Made by a program: the position numbers and the translations under genes
Notes under the pieces: generated by a model
What the model was told of the DNA's origin: nothing
Databases searched by the model: none
The model's input: only the letters and a program-made list of their open reading frames with translations
Assembly (NCBI RefSeq): GCF_019740315.1
Contig: NZ_JAHXZR010000006.1
Coordinates: 1 to 64,000, forward strand
DNA from: Oceanobacter mangrovi
GTDB lineage: Bacteria; Pseudomonadota; Gammaproteobacteria; Pseudomonadales; Oceanobacteraceae
Direction: 5' to 3'
DNA length: 64,000 nt
In this document: one piece after another, positions 16,253-27,058 of the stretch
Position numbering within the stretch: position 1 is the stretch's first letter
Layout of the letters: each line of letters opens with the position of its first letter

Positions 16253-17413
16253 TCAATCCCGCCGCAATTTCTCGGAAACCGCAATCGGATTCGGGTAGTT
16301 GAATACCACAATATAACTGCTGGCGACGAAAGTAATGATCGCCGTGGCCTGAATCAGCAGTGAGCCTTGTGCGCTCAGTAAGCCGCCCTCGGCAGCCACA
16401 AAGGCAATTAACAATGAGAACTCGCTGATCTGACCAAGACGAAATCCTACGTCCCAGGCGAGGCTGGTTTTTTCACTGAATTTTTGCAGCAAGACCCGGA
16501 AAGTCACAGGTTTCAGAGCCAGTACCAGCGCCGCCAGCGCGACTGAGGCGAAAGCAACCGTCGATAGCAGGCCCAAATCCAGTCGTGCCCCTAGCGCGAA
16601 AAAGAACAACACCAGAAAGAAATCCCGCAAAGGTTTCAGACTAATCGCAATAAACTGGGCAATGGGACTGGTGGCCAGGGTAATACCAGCGATAAAGGCC
16701 CCGATTTCATAGGTCAGTCCCGCCAGTTTGGCCGCTTCGGCTACCGCCAGACACCAGCCGATAGCCAGAATAAACAGGTATTCCTGATAACGATCGAAGC
16801 GGGTAATCAGTGGCAAGATCACCCATTTAACGGCGTAATACGCCACCGCAATCACCACCGGCAGTGCCAGGAATGGTTGCCATACCGGCATCTCACCATC
16901 ACCCCTCATAACGCCCAGCAGAATCAGAGTGAAAATCGCCAGCATGTCCTGCAACAGCAGCAAGCCGACCATCAATTCGCCCATGTGCTTGTGGTGCAGC
17001 ACGGTTGTTGGTAACAGCTTGAGGCCAATAATGGTACTGGAAAATATCAGTGCCAGACCGACCACCACAGCGTCCATTTGTGGATAGCCGAATGCCAGTG
17101 TTAAGCCATAGCCGCCGACAAAAAACACCAGTGAGCTCACCAGCCCAACGGTTGACGCCTGCCGCAGGACCGCCAGCAAGGCCCGTGGCTGCATATCCAG
17201 CCCCAGCAAGAACAACAGGAAAATAATGCCGATGTGCGACATTTCTTCCAGCTGCTCCGGATGTTCAATCCAGCCCATGCCGAATGGACCAACAATGGCC
17301 CCCAGACCAATGTAGGCGATCAATACCGGCTGTTTGGTATAAAGCGCAAAGGTCGCCAGCAACGAGGCTCCGGCAAAGATCAGGAAAATGGAAAAGACAA
17401 TGTCTTGCTGCAT
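16253..17413 (-). CDS. CPA2-family cation:proton antiporter (KefB/C-like core)
   Basis: Start ATG 17413 (MQQDIVFSIFLIFAGASLLA) has AAGGAG six bases upstream; the longer frame has none. The 386 residues make up the membrane domain of a monovalent cation:proton antiporter with 12 or so helices. Family motifs include YIGLGAIVGPFGMGW, IFLLFLLGLDMQPRALL, GLALIFSSTIIGLKLLP and GAFIAGITLATSP. The cytoplasmic RCK/TrkA-N domain present in KefB and KefC (about 600 residues) is absent, so regulation must differ. Probably exports potassium or sodium. Transcribed alone, towards the sohB terminator region. Confidence 0.88.
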   Translation of the reverse strand: MQQDIVFSIFLIFAGASLLATFALYTKQPVLIAYIGLGAIVGPFGMGWIEHPEQLEEMSHIGIIFLLFLLGLDMQPRALLAVLRQASTVGLVSSLVFFVGGYGLTLAFGYPQMDAVVVGLALIFSSTIIGLKLLPTTVLHHKHMGELMVGLLLLQDMLAIFTLILLGVMRGDGEMPVWQPFLALPVVIAVAYYAVKWVILPLITRFDRYQEYLFILAIGWCLAVAEAAKLAGLTYEIGAFIAGITLATSPIAQFIAISLKPLRDFFLVLFFFALGARLDLGLLSTVAFASVALAALVLALKPVTFRVLLQKFSEKTSLAWDVGFRLGQISEFSLLIAFVAAEGGLLSAQGSLLIQATAIITFVASSYIVVFNYPNPIAVSEKLRRD

Positions 17414-17567
17414 ATTGGGCTCCTTGCTTATTCCCATGCAGATTACGTGAATGCGGCTATTTACGCCAATACAGGCCGAATGACAGAAAGATAATCCGGA
17501 CGTTGAGCAGATGGCGACAGATAATCTGGCAGGGGCATTAACAGCTGAAACAGGAAGGAAGAGGAGA

Positions 17568-17592
17568 GCTGCCAGCCTGAAAGACTGGCAGC
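17568..17592 (-). terminator. Hairpin after reductase operon
   Basis: GCTGCCAG and CTGGCAGC form an 8-bp stem with a nine-base loop, eight bases past the stop of the DUF934 gene. The downstream minus strand is pyrimidine-rich (TCTCCTCTTCC) rather than a clean T tract, so efficiency is uncertain. Confidence 0.55.
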
Positions 17593-17599
17593 AGATCGA

Positions 17600-18094
17600 T
17601 CAACGGCTGACGCGATTAAACAGCGGCTTGTCGTTATCAACCGCAGCCTGATAAGGCTGGCTAAAGCTGCTGAACGCGGCCAGCGCATTGGCTTCGTTCT
17701 GATCTTCACGCAGGGCGTAGGAGCTGAAGCCACAACGCTTCATAAAGAACAACTGGTCGATCAGCACATCGCCAACGGCGCGCAGGTCACCGGCATAGTG
17801 GTACTGTTCACGCAACAGGCGCGCAGCGGAATAACCACGACCATCAGTGAATTTCGGAAAATCCACGCTAATGACCGCAAAGTTGCGGCACTGTTCAGCC
17901 ACCAAGTCAGCGGTTTGATCACTGTTCAGATACAGACCCAGCTTGCCACGGGATGCCAGTGGTTGCAGTTCAGCCTGCTGATGAATCCAGCGATCCAGGC
18001 TGATCAGGTTGTATTCCTGCACCATCTCATCATCAGCAACGACCACCCATGGATCGTCATTGGTAAATGCGCCGCTTTTAATCAGCTTTGCCAT
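17600..18094 (-). CDS. DUF934 protein, partner of siroheme reductase
   Basis: Start ATG 18094 (MAKLIKSGAF) follows AGGAG and lies inside the end of the reductase gene (17-base overlap), so the two are translationally linked. The 164-residue protein shows the DUF934 pattern: NDDPWVVVADDE, then PQLA-region residues and VISVDFPKFTDGRGYSAARL with LREQYHYAGDLRAVGDVLID. DUF934 genes almost always stand next to a CysI-type nitrite/sulfite reductase in pseudomonads and relatives and are thought to support assimilatory sulfite reduction, but the biochemical role is not established. Confidence 0.88.
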   Translation of the reverse strand: MAKLIKSGAFTNDDPWVVVADDEMVQEYNLISLDRWIHQQAELQPLASRGKLGLYLNSDQTADLVAEQCRNFAVISVDFPKFTDGRGYSAARLLREQYHYAGDLRAVGDVLIDQLFFMKRCGFSSYALREDQNEANALAAFSSFSQPYQAAVDNDKPLFNRVSR

Positions 18095-19745
18095 AAACGG
18101 TCTCCTTGAATGTGTCGTGACCAATACGCTTGTAGGATTCCAGGAAGCTTTCGCCATCGATACGTTTTTCAACGTACAGCTGCAGTACCTTGGCAATCAC
18201 ATCCGGCACCTGGGCGCGGGAGAATGATGGACCAAGGATTTTGCCGATAGAGGCTGCGCCGCGGCCGCCAGAGTTGCCACCAAGGGAAACCTGGTAGAAT
18301 TCTTCGCCCTTCTTGTCGACACCCAGAATGCCGATGTTGCCGATATGGTGGTGGCCACAGGCATTCATACAGCCGGAAATGTTGAGGTCGATTTCACCGA
18401 TATCATACTGGAAGTCGATATCGTCAAAACGAACCTGCAGATCTTCTGCAACCGGAATCGACTTGGCATTGGCCAGCGCACAGAAATCACCGCCAGGGCA
18501 GCAAATCATGTCAGTCAGCAGTCCCAGCGATGGTGTCGCCAGGCCCAGTGCCTTGGCTTGTTGCCAGAGGGTAAACAGCTGACGCTGCTCAACGTTTGGC
18601 AACACCAGGTTTTGCTGGTGCGTGGAACGCAGGTCGCCAAAGCTGAACTGGTCAGACAGGTCCGCTACTGCGTCCATCTGGGCGTCAGTCACATCACCAG
18701 GCGCCGTGCCTTTTTGCTTCAGGGTCAGGGTAACAACCGCATAACCAGCTTGCTTGTGCTCGCGCACGTTGCGCTCCAGCCAGCGAGCAAAAGCCGGATT
18801 TTCGGCTTTGGCGTTAACCAGTTCGGCCGGGTTGTTTTCCAGTGCCGCGTATTCCGGATCGATAAAATGCTGCTTGACGCGATCCAGCTCAACCTGAGTC
18901 AGCCTGGTAGCAGAATCCTTGATACGATCCCATTCAGCTTCGACCAGTTCTTTCATGCGCTCGATACCCAGCGCCTTGGTCAGAATCTTGATGCGGGCCT
19001 TGTATTTGTTGTCACGACGACCGAACTGGTTGTAGACGCGAATGGCGGCTTCCAGGTAGGTCAGCAGGTCCTGTTCTGGCAGGAAATCACGAATGACTTC
19101 ACCCAGAATTGGCGTACGACCCAGGCCGCCACCAATCAGGATGCGATAGCCCAGCTCACCAGCTTCGTTGCGAATGATGTGAACGCCGATGTCGTGCACA
19201 AAAGTCGCGGCGCGGTCAGAGCCTTCAACAGCATTAACGGCGATCTTGAACTTGCGTGGCAGGAAGGCAAATTCCGGGTGGAAGGTCGACCACTGACGGA
19301 TAATTTCACAGTACGGACGTGGATCGACCAGCTCTTCGGCAATCACACCGGCGTATTCGTCGGTAGTGGTATTACGGATACAGTTGCCACTGGTCTGTAC
19401 AGCGTGCATCTGCACTTCGGCCAGCTCAGCCAGAATTTGTGGACAGTCTTTCAGCTCTGGCCAGTTGAACTGGATATTCTGGCGAGTCGAAAAGTGGCCA
19501 TAACCCTTGTCGTAGTCACGGGCGACCTTGGCCAGTGCGCGCAGCTGCTTGCTGTTCAGGGTGCCGTAAGGAATGGCAACACGCAGCATGGGTGCATAGC
19601 GCTGCACATAAATGCCGTTTTGCAGTCGCAGTGGCAGGAATTCGTCTTCAGCGATCTCGCCGGCAAAATAACGCTCAGTCTGTTGTTTGAACTGGGCTAC
19701 ACGCTCGTTGAGGATCTGCTGATCGTACTCGTCGTATTGGTACAT
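18078..19745 (-). CDS. cysI: Siroheme/4Fe-4S sulfite (or nitrite) reductase, hemoprotein type
   Basis: The 555-residue protein has the two repeated ferredoxin-like halves of the family: HFSTRQNIQFNWPEL and LPRKFKIAVNAVEGSD in the first, the metal site in the second. The 4Fe-4S/siroheme ligands are Cys416 and Cys422 (CCPGGDFC) plus Cys459 and Cys463 (GCMNACGHH), with spacing like that of E. coli CysI. It most likely performs six-electron reduction of sulfite to sulfide for cysteine synthesis. The start ATG 19745 fits the family N-terminus (MYQYDEYDQQILNER); the longer frame back to 19841 is noncoding. Forms an operon with the DUF934 gene. Confidence 0.93.
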   Translation of the reverse strand: MYQYDEYDQQILNERVAQFKQQTERYFAGEIAEDEFLPLRLQNGIYVQRYAPMLRVAIPYGTLNSKQLRALAKVARDYDKGYGHFSTRQNIQFNWPELKDCPQILAELAEVQMHAVQTSGNCIRNTTTDEYAGVIAEELVDPRPYCEIIRQWSTFHPEFAFLPRKFKIAVNAVEGSDRAATFVHDIGVHIIRNEAGELGYRILIGGGLGRTPILGEVIRDFLPEQDLLTYLEAAIRVYNQFGRRDNKYKARIKILTKALGIERMKELVEAEWDRIKDSATRLTQVELDRVKQHFIDPEYAALENNPAELVNAKAENPAFARWLERNVREHKQAGYAVVTLTLKQKGTAPGDVTDAQMDAVADLSDQFSFGDLRSTHQQNLVLPNVEQRQLFTLWQQAKALGLATPSLGLLTDMICCPGGDFCALANAKSIPVAEDLQVRFDDIDFQYDIGEIDLNISGCMNACGHHHIGNIGILGVDKKGEEFYQVSLGGNSGGRGAASIGKILGPSFSRAQVPDVIAKVLQLYVEKRIDGESFLESYKRIGHDTFKETVYGKAD

Positions 19746-19931
19746 AGCGTCTCGGTTGCTTGGCTGGGCGCAAGGCGCCTGTGTATGCAAACGGCGAACG
19801 GGCTTCGCCGCTATTATTCTGATGGCTGCGAACATTACCAAAGCCGCTTTATTCTTAAAACGACTATTTACCTATATGGTAATTACTTTTCCGTCTTAGT
19901 TCGTTCGGCCAAACCGAATAGCAAATGATTC

Positions 19932-20681
19932 TTATCGAGCCGTTTCAGAAGCGCCAGACAGCAGGGCAGGATAGTCACTGAAGACCGCATCAATTCCCAT
20001 ATTGAAGAGGGATTCCGCCTGAATAGCCGAATTGACGGTATAGCACCGCAGTTGGTAACCCAGCGACTTCAGCTCAGCCACCGCAACCTCATCCACCAGC
20101 TCGGCGCAGAAGTGCAATCCTTCACACTGCAAGGCGGCCAGTCGGGCAGCGGCGTCAACGGCAATGGCTTCGGTAAGCAAGGCGCGTTGAAGCCCGGGAT
20201 GACATTCGCGCGCCAGCTGTAAGGACAGGGGATTAAAGGAACTGAACAGGATTTGATCCGCCTGCAGGGCGGTATGCTCAAAAGCCCACTCCAGCGCGCG
20301 ATGAATTGCTGCAGCCGTCTCCGGCTCACGGCCCAATACCGGTTTGATTTCCAGGTTCAGGAACATGTGATGGCGCGCAGCCCAGTCGAGCACCTCAGTC
20401 AGGGCAGGAATCGTGGCACCAGTAAACTGCTCCGAAAACCAGCTGCCCGCATCAAGGGCTTTCAACTCGGCCAGCGACTGTCTGATCAGCCAGCCGGAGC
20501 CATTGGTGCAGCGTCGCAGAATTTCATCGTGGAAAATTACCGCTTCGCCATCAGCACTGACGGCAACATCCATTTCCAGCCAGCGTTGACCATGTTGGCG
20601 CGCCAGTTCAAACGCCTGCAGGGTATTTTCCGGCGCCATCGCACTGGCACCACGATGACAAATCAACGAGCTGGTCTGCAT
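19932..20681 (-). CDS. ugpQ: Glycerophosphodiester phosphodiesterase
   Basis: A cytoplasmic 249-residue enzyme without signal peptide, hydrolysing glycerophosphodiesters from phospholipid turnover to glycerol-3-phosphate and an alcohol. Signatures: ICHRGASAMAPENTLQAF with the catalytic His, EMDVAVSADGEAVIFHDE with metal-binding Glu/Asp and the second His, LNLEIKP, and the late VNSAIQAESLFNMGIDAVFSDYP. The gene begins one base after the MATE transporter stop (TAACATG), so it is the last member of the metH-MATE-GDPD unit. The symbol is by similarity to the cytosolic E. coli enzyme. Confidence 0.92.
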   Translation of the reverse strand: MQTSSLICHRGASAMAPENTLQAFELARQHGQRWLEMDVAVSADGEAVIFHDEILRRCTNGSGWLIRQSLAELKALDAGSWFSEQFTGATIPALTEVLDWAARHHMFLNLEIKPVLGREPETAAAIHRALEWAFEHTALQADQILFSSFNPLSLQLARECHPGLQRALLTEAIAVDAAARLAALQCEGLHFCAELVDEVAVAELKSLGYQLRCYTVNSAIQAESLFNMGIDAVFSDYPALLSGASETAR

Positions 20682-20682
20682 G

Positions 20683-22041
20683 TTACACCTGTATCTGGGT
20701 CCATTGGCGACGTTGCCAGATAATACTGTAGATCAGCGACAAACCGGTACGCTGAACCCCTTGCAAAATCCACACGCCAAGCAAACCAAACCCCATCACC
20801 GGACCGACCAGCCAGGCCAGTGGCAAAAATACACACCACTGCATCATAAGATTAATCTTCATTACCTTGCTGCTGGCACCGGCTCCGAGCAATGCCTGGG
20901 TCAACACCATTGCAGTCACCTCAAAGGCGATAAATACTCCGGTCACCTGCAAGGGGTGAATGCCCGCAGCGATGAGGGCGGGCTCATCAGTGAAAATGCG
21001 CAGAATCAGTTCCGGGAACAGCCACAAGGGGACGCCGATCAGGGCAATCACCAGGCTGGCAACCCGTACCACTTCCCAGCCCCAGCGATGGGCATCCTGA
21101 TGATTACCAGCCCCCAATGAATGACTGACCAAACTGGTAGCGGCGATCCCCATCCCAACCGCTGGCAGGATCAGCACCAGCTGCAGCGAAATCAGAATAT
21201 GGCCGATAGCCTGTTCTACTGTGCCGATCTGGCCAATGATCCAGAAAAACACACTGATGCCGAGTGCAAACAGGGTTTGCTGAACCGAATTGGGCCAGGC
21301 CAGACTGCCAAGCTGGCGCAGGGTTCTTTTGGTCGGCAGTTCAACATTGCCAAGCTTGTGGCGCTGCTTGCGGAAGGTCATCCAGGCGTACATGGCAGTG
21401 CCACACACCAGTGCCATTGCGGTGCCAATGCCCGAGCCAACAGCACCCAGTCCAGCCCAGTCTCCAAGGCCGAACACCAGCGCATAGCTGAGAGATACAT
21501 TGATAAAATGCATTGCCAGCAAAATAATCAGATAGTGACGGGTTTCGCCAATACCACTCCAGTAACCGCGATAAACAAAGTTCATCGACACCGCCATCAA
21601 GGCTGCAGTGCGCCACTGAAAGTAGGGTGTGGCAATGGCAGCAACATCCGGATTGTCAGTGAGGGCGGGCATCAGCCAGGGGGCCAGAAAAATAAACAGC
21701 AACGTCAGCGGAGCGGCAATGGCGCAGGCCAGAAACAGCCCCGCCATTAATGGCTCATGCAGGCGTTCGGTATTACCGGCTCCCTGACGCCGGGCCACCA
21801 GCGCCTGCACGGCAGCAGACAGGCCCATCACCATCGAAACCATCACAAATGAGGCGTAGCCACCAATACCAACCGCCGCCAGCGCAGCATCGCCCAGGCG
21901 GCCCACCATGGCAGCATCGATCAGATTGATCAGGCTCTGGGACAGCATGGCGCCGATGATCGGTAGGCCGATGCCAAAGATGCGCTGAACACGCTGCGGC
22001 TCAAGCCGCAGCAGGGTTCCCAGCCAATGACTGACGGGCAT
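20683..22041 (-). CDS. MATE-family efflux transporter
   Basis: 452 residues with 12 predicted transmembrane helices in two halves. The first half shows [20 protein letters not shown] and [15 protein letters not shown], typical of multidrug and toxin extrusion proteins that expel cationic drugs with sodium or proton exchange. The second half repeats the pattern ([20 protein letters not shown]). It starts three bases past metH and ends one base before the phosphodiesterase gene. Substrate unknown; the operon link to metH is conserved enough in this group to be noted but not explained. Confidence 0.92.
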   Translation of the reverse strand: MPVSHWLGTLLRLEPQRVQRIFGIGLPIIGAMLSQSLINLIDAAMVGRLGDAALAAVGIGGYASFVMVSMVMGLSAAVQALVARRQGAGNTERLHEPLMAGLFLACAIAAPLTLLFIFLAPWLMPALTDNPDVAAIATPYFQWRTAALMAVSMNFVYRGYWSGIGETRHYLIILLAMHFINVSLSYALVFGLGDWAGLGAVGSGIGTAMALVCGTAMYAWMTFRKQRHKLGNVELPTKRTLRQLGSLAWPNSVQQTLFALGISVFFWIIGQIGTVEQAIGHILISLQLVLILPAVGMGIAATSLVSHSLGAGNHQDAHRWGWEVVRVASLVIALIGVPLWLFPELILRIFTDEPALIAAGIHPLQVTGVFIAFEVTAMVLTQALLGAGASSKVMKINLMMQWCVFLPLAWLVGPVMGFGLLGVWILQGVQRTGLSLIYSIIWQRRQWTQIQV

Positions 22042-22044
22042 GAA

Positions 22045-25000
22045 TCAGCGGTCGTAGCTCAGGTTTGGCGACAGCCAGCGCTCCATGGTTTCAACATCCA
22101 TGCCTTTGCGAGCCGCAATGTCTTCCACCTGATCCTTGTCGATTTTGCCAAGGCCGAAGTATTTGGCTCCCGGGTGGCCGAAGTACCAGCCACTAACAGA
22201 CGCTGCCGGTGACATGGCGAAGTTTTCGGTCAGGAATACTCCGGTGTTGGCTTCCGCATCCAGCAGGCTGAACAGGGTCGCTTTTTCGGTGTGATCCGGA
22301 CAGGCCGGGTAGCCTGGTGCCGGACGAATACCCTGATATTTTTCCTTGATCAGGGCTTCGTTATCCAGTTGTTCGTCGGCTGCATAACCCCACAGTTCCT
22401 TGCGCACTTTTTCGTGCATGCGCTCGGCAAAGGCTTCCGCCAGACGGTCGGCTAGCGCCTTGATCATGATGCTGTTGTAGTCATCGTGGTTGGCGTCGAA
22501 CTGTTTCGCCAGGCCTTCTGCCTCGATACCGGCAGTCACCACAAAGGCGCCCAGGTAATCCTGTTTGCCATTGATCAGTTTTTCTTCCGGGGTGACAAAG
22601 TCGGCCAGCGAATAGTTTGGCTGGTCGTTTGGCTTGTCGGTCTGCTGACGCAGGTGGTGCAGTACTGCCAGCTCTTCCGTCGGGTTCTGCGGGTTGAAGA
22701 TCACAGTGTCGTCGTTGCCGCGTTTGGCAGCAGGCCAGAGACCAACCACAGCACGAGCGCGGAACAGTTTTTCGTCAACGATGCGCTTCAGCATCAGCTG
22801 GGCATCCTTGAACAACGCCGTAGCGGACTCGCCAACCACTTCATCTTCCAGAATGCGCGGGTATTTGCCCGCCAGCTCCCAGGACATAAAGAAGGGTGTC
22901 CAGTCGATGTAGTTCACCAGCTCGGCAACGTCGTAGTGATCGTAAACCGTCACACCCAACTGCTTCGGTGCGACTGGCTGATAGGCGTCCCAATCACAGG
23001 TAAAGGCATTTTCAGCGGCTTTGTCATAGGTCAGCAGCGCTTTCGCCTTACGATTGGCGTTACGCTCACGCACGTGGATGTATTCGTCACGGGTTTCCTG
23101 GATAAAGGTTTTCTTGGCTTCCGGGGTCACCAGCTTCTGGGCGACCCCGACAGCGCGGGAGGCATCCGCCACATAGACGGCGATGTCGTTCTGGAATTGC
23201 GGCTCGATCTTCACTGCTGTGTGGGCTTTGGAAGTGGTCGCACCACCAATCATCAGTGGCAGATGGAAGTTCTGACGCTGCATCTCACGAGCAACATGAA
23301 CCATTTCATCCAGTGATGGGGTGATCAGGCCGGACAAGCCAATAATGTCGACGTTTTCTTCTTTGGCGATCTTGAGGATTTTCTCGGCCGGAACCATTAC
23401 GCCCAGGTCAATCACCTCGAAGTTATTGCACTGCAGCACCACACCCACGATGTTCTTGCCGATGTCGTGAACGTCGCCTTTTACCGTCGCCATCAGGATC
23501 TTGCCCTGCGACTCGGACTTGCCGTCTTTTTCAGCTTCAATAAATGGCAGCAGATAGGCAACCGCCTGCTTCATAACGCGGGCGCTTTTCACTACCTGTG
23601 GCAGGAACATCTTGCCGGATCCAAACAGGTCACCAACCACGTTCATGCCGTCCATCAACGGACCTTCGATCACCTCAATAGGGCGATCGAACATCTGGCG
23701 GGCGGCTTCGGTATCTTCTTCGACGTAGGCGTTGATGCCTTTCACCAGGGCGTGAGTCAGACGCTCAGCCACTGGCAGTGAACGCCATTCCTCACTTTCT
23801 TTCTCAGCGACAGAGCCATCACCGCGATAGTTATCAGCAACTGCCAGCAGGCGATCGGTAGCGTCGTCACGACGGTTCAGTACCACGTCTTCAACCAGCT
23901 CTTTTAATTCGGCTGGCAGGTCGTCGTATACCGCCAGCTGACCAGCGTTAACGATGCCCATGCTCATGCCGTTTTTGATAGCGTGGTATAGGAATACGGA
24001 GTGGATGGCTTCACGTACCGGGTTGTTGCCACGGAAAGAGAAGGAGACGTTGGAAACACCACCGGAAATCTTCGCAAACGGCAGATTTTCAGTGATGTAT
24101 TTACAGCTATTAATGAAGTCAACAGCGTAGTTGTTGTGCTCTTCAATACCGGTCGCTACCGCAAAAATGTTCGGGTCGAAAATGATGTCTTCCGGCGGGA
24201 AGCCAACTTCATCGACCAGGATGCGGTAGGAGTTTTCGCAGATTTCGTTTTTGCGGGCTTCGGTGTCGGCCTGGCCTTGTTCGTCGAACGCCATGACCAC
24301 CACGGCAGCGCCAAATCGCATACAGGATTTGGCCTTGGCGATAAATTCTTCCTTGCCTTCCTTCAGCGAGATAGAGTTCACCACCGCCTTGCCCTGAATG
24401 CACTTCAGACCGGCTTCGATGATGTCCCACTTGGAGGAGTCGACCATGATGGGCACGCGAGCAATGTCTGGCTCGGAGGCGATCAGGTTAAGAAAACGTA
24501 CCATCGCGCCCTTGGAGTCCAGCATGCCTTCGTCCATGTTGATGTCGATGACCTGGGCACCGTTTTCAACCTGTTCGCGAGCAACCTGCAACGCCTGGTC
24601 ATAGTTCTCTTCAACAATCAGGCGCTTGAATATGGCCGAGCCAGTCACGTTGGCGCGCTCGCCCACGTTTACAAACAGACTGGTGTCGTCAAAGTTGAAT
24701 GGCTCCAGGCCAGCCAGGCGACAGGCGGGCTTGATCTCAGGAATCTTGCGCGGCGCATGTTTACTGACGGCTTCTGCCAGCGCCTTGATGTGGCCAGGAG
24801 TGGTGCCACAGCAACCACCGAGAATGTTGAGGAAGCCGCTTTGAGCGAATTCTTCAACGATGACAGCCATTTCTGCTGGCGTCTGATCGTATTCGCCAAA
24901 TTCGTTGGGCAGGCCCGCATTCGGGTGGGCGGAAATAAAACAGTTGGCCTTGGCAGACAGTTCTTCGACGTGCGGGCGCAACTCTTCAGCACCGAGCGCA

Positions 25001-25776
25001 CAGTTCAGACCAATCGACAGCGGCCGGGCATGGGCAACTGAGTTGTAGAAGGCTTCGGCGGTCTGACCGGACAGAGTACGGCCAGAAGCGTCAGTAATGG
25101 TGCCGGAAATCATGATCGGCAATTCTTCGCCACGGGCTTCAAAAACACCCTGTACCGCATAAATGGCAGCCTTGGCGTTGAGGGTGTCGAAAATGGTTTC
25201 GATCAGAATAATATCCGCGCCGCCGTCCATCAGGCCTTCAGTGGCTTCGGTATATTCCTCAACCAGCTGATCAAAGGTAATGGCACGGAAACCCGGGTCG
25301 TTCACATCCGGAGAAATTGAACAGGTTTTTGAGGTTGGGCCAAGCACGCCCGCAACATAACGCTGCACGCCGGTTGTCGCGGTAACTTCGTCACACACGC
25401 GGCGGGCGAGGGCCGCAGCTTCGCGGTTCAGCTCGGGGACCAGTTCTTCCAGATGGTAGTCAGCCTGGGAAACCCGGGTGCTGTTAAAGGTGTTGGTTTC
25501 AATAATGTCCGCACCGGCGTCCAGATACTGGCGGTGAATACCGGCAATAATGTCTGGTTGCGTCAGCACCAGCAGGTCATTGTTGCCTTTTACTTCCTGG
25601 CTCAGTTCGGCAAAACGCTCACCGCGGTAATCTTTCTCTTCCAGCTGGTGTGACTGGATCAGAGTGCCCATACCACCGTCCAGAATCAGAATGCGTTCCT
25701 GGATGGATTGTTTCAGTTGCTGGATGCGTTGCTGGCGACTGTTGTTAGGCATTGGGTATCGACTCACTTGTGACAT
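22045..25776 (-). CDS. metH: Cobalamin-dependent methionine synthase
   Basis: This 1243-residue enzyme transfers a methyl group from 5-methyltetrahydrofolate through cobalamin to homocysteine. Modules in order are the homocysteine/zinc domain (DGGMGTLIQ; zinc cysteines in GLNCALG and GGCCGTT), the folate domain ([17 protein letters not shown]), the B12 cap and Rossmann domains ([11 protein letters not shown] with the cobalt-ligating His; [10 protein letters not shown]) and the C-terminal SAM-binding reactivation domain ([14 protein letters not shown]). The N-terminus has a short extension before the first conserved strand; ATG 25776 or ATG 25752 could be used. Divergent from nfuA across 133 bases; no cobalamin riboswitch is apparent there. 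Confidence 0.97.
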   Translation of the reverse strand: MSQVSRYPMPNNSRQQRIQQLKQSIQERILILDGGMGTLIQSHQLEEKDYRGERFAELSQEVKGNNDLLVLTQPDIIAGIHRQYLDAGADIIETNTFNSTRVSQADYHLEELVPELNREAAALARRVCDEVTATTGVQRYVAGVLGPTSKTCSISPDVNDPGFRAITFDQLVEEYTEATEGLMDGGADIILIETIFDTLNAKAAIYAVQGVFEARGEELPIMISGTITDASGRTLSGQTAEAFYNSVAHARPLSIGLNCALGAEELRPHVEELSAKANCFISAHPNAGLPNEFGEYDQTPAEMAVIVEEFAQSGFLNILGGCCGTTPGHIKALAEAVSKHAPRKIPEIKPACRLAGLEPFNFDDTSLFVNVGERANVTGSAIFKRLIVEENYDQALQVAREQVENGAQVIDINMDEGMLDSKGAMVRFLNLIASEPDIARVPIMVDSSKWDIIEAGLKCIQGKAVVNSISLKEGKEEFIAKAKSCMRFGAAVVVMAFDEQGQADTEARKNEICENSYRILVDEVGFPPEDIIFDPNIFAVATGIEEHNNYAVDFINSCKYITENLPFAKISGGVSNVSFSFRGNNPVREAIHSVFLYHAIKNGMSMGIVNAGQLAVYDDLPAELKELVEDVVLNRRDDATDRLLAVADNYRGDGSVAEKESEEWRSLPVAERLTHALVKGINAYVEEDTEAARQMFDRPIEVIEGPLMDGMNVVGDLFGSGKMFLPQVVKSARVMKQAVAYLLPFIEAEKDGKSESQGKILMATVKGDVHDIGKNIVGVVLQCNNFEVIDLGVMVPAEKILKIAKEENVDIIGLSGLITPSLDEMVHVAREMQRQNFHLPLMIGGATTSKAHTAVKIEPQFQNDIAVYVADASRAVGVAQKLVTPEAKKTFIQETRDEYIHVRERNANRKAKALLTYDKAAENAFTCDWDAYQPVAPKQLGVTVYDHYDVAELVNYIDWTPFFMSWELAGKYPRILEDEVVGESATALFKDAQLMLKRIVDEKLFRARAVVGLWPAAKRGNDDTVIFNPQNPTEELAVLHHLRQQTDKPNDQPNYSLADFVTPEEKLINGKQDYLGAFVVTAGIEAEGLAKQFDANHDDYNSIMIKALADRLAEAFAERMHEKVRKELWGYAADEQLDNEALIKEKYQGIRPAPGYPACPDHTEKATLFSLLDAEANTGVFLTENFAMSPAASVSGWYFGHPGAKYFGLGKIDKDQVEDIAARKGMDVETMERWLSPNLSYDR

Positions 25777-25909
25777 CGGACATCAAAGAAAAATGGCGCA
25801 GGATTGTATCAGAGGTGACACAGCTTGTCTTTTCCAACCATTTTGGTTGGGTATTTCGTCTGCCGCCCCCATTCGCTACAATAGCGCCACGTTTAAAGGA
25901 ATTTTTGAA

Positions 25910-26500
25910 ATGACCGAATACCTGACCATTACCCCGGATGCTGAAGAGTATCTGGCTGATTTGCTTGTCAAACAGAATGTCGAGGGCATGGCTGTACGTG
26001 TCTTCATCACCCAGCCGGGCACGCGTTACGCGGAGACCTGTCTGGCCTACTGCCGTCCTGAAGAAGTGAACACCACGGACGAAGTACAGCAAATGGAGAA
26101 GCTCAAGGTATTCGTTGAGGCCATGAGCATTCCTTACCTTGAAGAAGCGACCATCGATTTCGCCAAGGATCGTATGGGTGGCCAGCTGACCATCAAGGCG
26201 CCCAACGCCAAGATGCCAAAAGTAACTGCCGACAGCCCGGTGGAAGAGCGCATCAATTATTTGCTGTACACCGAGATCAACCCAGGACTGGCTTCTCATG
26301 GCGGTGAAGTCAGCCTGGTTGAGCTGACCAGTGACGGTATCGCCATCCTGAAGTTCGGCGGCGGCTGCCAGGGTTGCAGTGCTGTGGATATGACCCTGAA
26401 AGACGGTGTTGAAGCCACCATGGTTGCTCGCATCCCGGAAGTCAATGGCGTGCGTGACGTAACCGACCACACCCAGACCGAAAACGCCTACTTCAAATAA
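25910..26500 (+). CDS. nfuA: Fe-S biogenesis protein NfuA
   Basis: A 196-residue carrier for 4Fe-4S clusters. The N-terminal half is a degenerate A-type domain ([19 protein letters not shown]) and the C-terminal half is the Nfu domain with the CxxC cluster ligands Cys153 and Cys156 ([16 protein letters not shown]). Start ATG 25910 follows AAAGGA at good spacing; the longer open frame from 25664 overlaps metH and is rejected. A strong terminator follows. The nfuA/metH divergent arrangement matches pseudomonads, and may serve enzymes under oxidative stress or iron limitation. Confidence 0.96.
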   Translation: MTEYLTITPDAEEYLADLLVKQNVEGMAVRVFITQPGTRYAETCLAYCRPEEVNTTDEVQQMEKLKVFVEAMSIPYLEEATIDFAKDRMGGQLTIKAPNAKMPKVTADSPVEERINYLLYTEINPGLASHGGEVSLVELTSDGIAILKFGGGCQGCSAVDMTLKDGVEATMVARIPEVNGVRDVTDHTQTENAYFK

Positions 26501-26517
26501 GTTGGCTCGGGTCGAAT

Positions 26518-26546
26518 AAAAAACGGGGAATCATCCCCGTTTTTTA
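26518..26546. terminator. Bidirectional rho-independent terminator
   Basis: AAAAAACGGGGA and TCCCCGTTTTTT pair around an ATCA loop. It lies between the convergent nfuA and PilZ genes. Confidence 0.92.
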
Positions 26547-26557
26547 TGCTGTTGTTT

Positions 26558-26848
26558 TTATCTGACCTCATCAAACCGGACTGCCACTTCCTCCTTGTGG
26601 TCATCCACATCACTGACTCGAATCACGGTAAAGTCTGCTTCCAGTGGCGCCGTATGACCACCACCACTCTGAATTTCAACGATACCCTTGTCGCCATCCG
26701 CAAGTCCGGTAGGGGATTGTGAAATCATCCGTGCTCCAGTGCTGGAAAGATCCACACAGGTCACCGCCAGTTCAACACCGTTGACGCTGATTTTGGCGTT
26801 TGTCTCTACCGTCATACGTCGAAAGTCCCGTTTTTCGGAATGGTACAT
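26558..26848 (-). CDS. PilZ-domain protein
   Basis: ATG 26848 has AGGAG at ideal distance, so the longer frame to 26911 is not used. The 96 residues form one PilZ domain: HSEKRDFRRM carries the RxxxR c-di-GMP motif (RDFRR), and CVDLSSTGARM carries the D/NxSxxG motif. Such proteins bind cyclic di-GMP and control motility, attachment or polysaccharide synthesis. It is divergent from hsbR-hsbA, whose P. aeruginosa counterparts also feed into c-di-GMP signalling, so a functional link is plausible but inferred. Confidence 0.88.
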   Translation of the reverse strand: MYHSEKRDFRRMTVETNAKISVNGVELAVTCVDLSSTGARMISQSPTGLADGDKGIVEIQSGGGHTAPLEADFTVIRVSDVDDHKEEVAVRFDEVR

Positions 26849-27058
26849 TGGGTGCTCCTGAGTGACTTTTTGAGGTTTGCCAAAGAGTATAGTTAAGAAT
26901 AGTCGTGCCATATGCGGATTTGGGATTGCGTGGCATGAGTTGAGGCGTTAGTGTTCGCACGTTTGAAGGGGGCTCTGGCTGGCAGATTCCCGAGGCTGAT
27001 CCAAACTGTATATTGTTACGCCTGCTTTGTTACCTTGCTGAATATTCCGGAGATACAG

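Noticed and set aside
18345-19928. Long plus-strand open frame of 527 codons
   Set aside because: It is antisense to the whole siroheme reductase gene and has no family resemblance or ribosome site; a GC-skewed shadow frame.
24001-25041. Plus-strand frame of 346 codons
   Set aside because: Shadow of metH, whose full-length protein is unmistakable.
25777-25909. Cobalamin riboswitch upstream of metH
   Set aside because: The space is only 133 bases shared with nfuA, and no B12-box-like sequence was seen.
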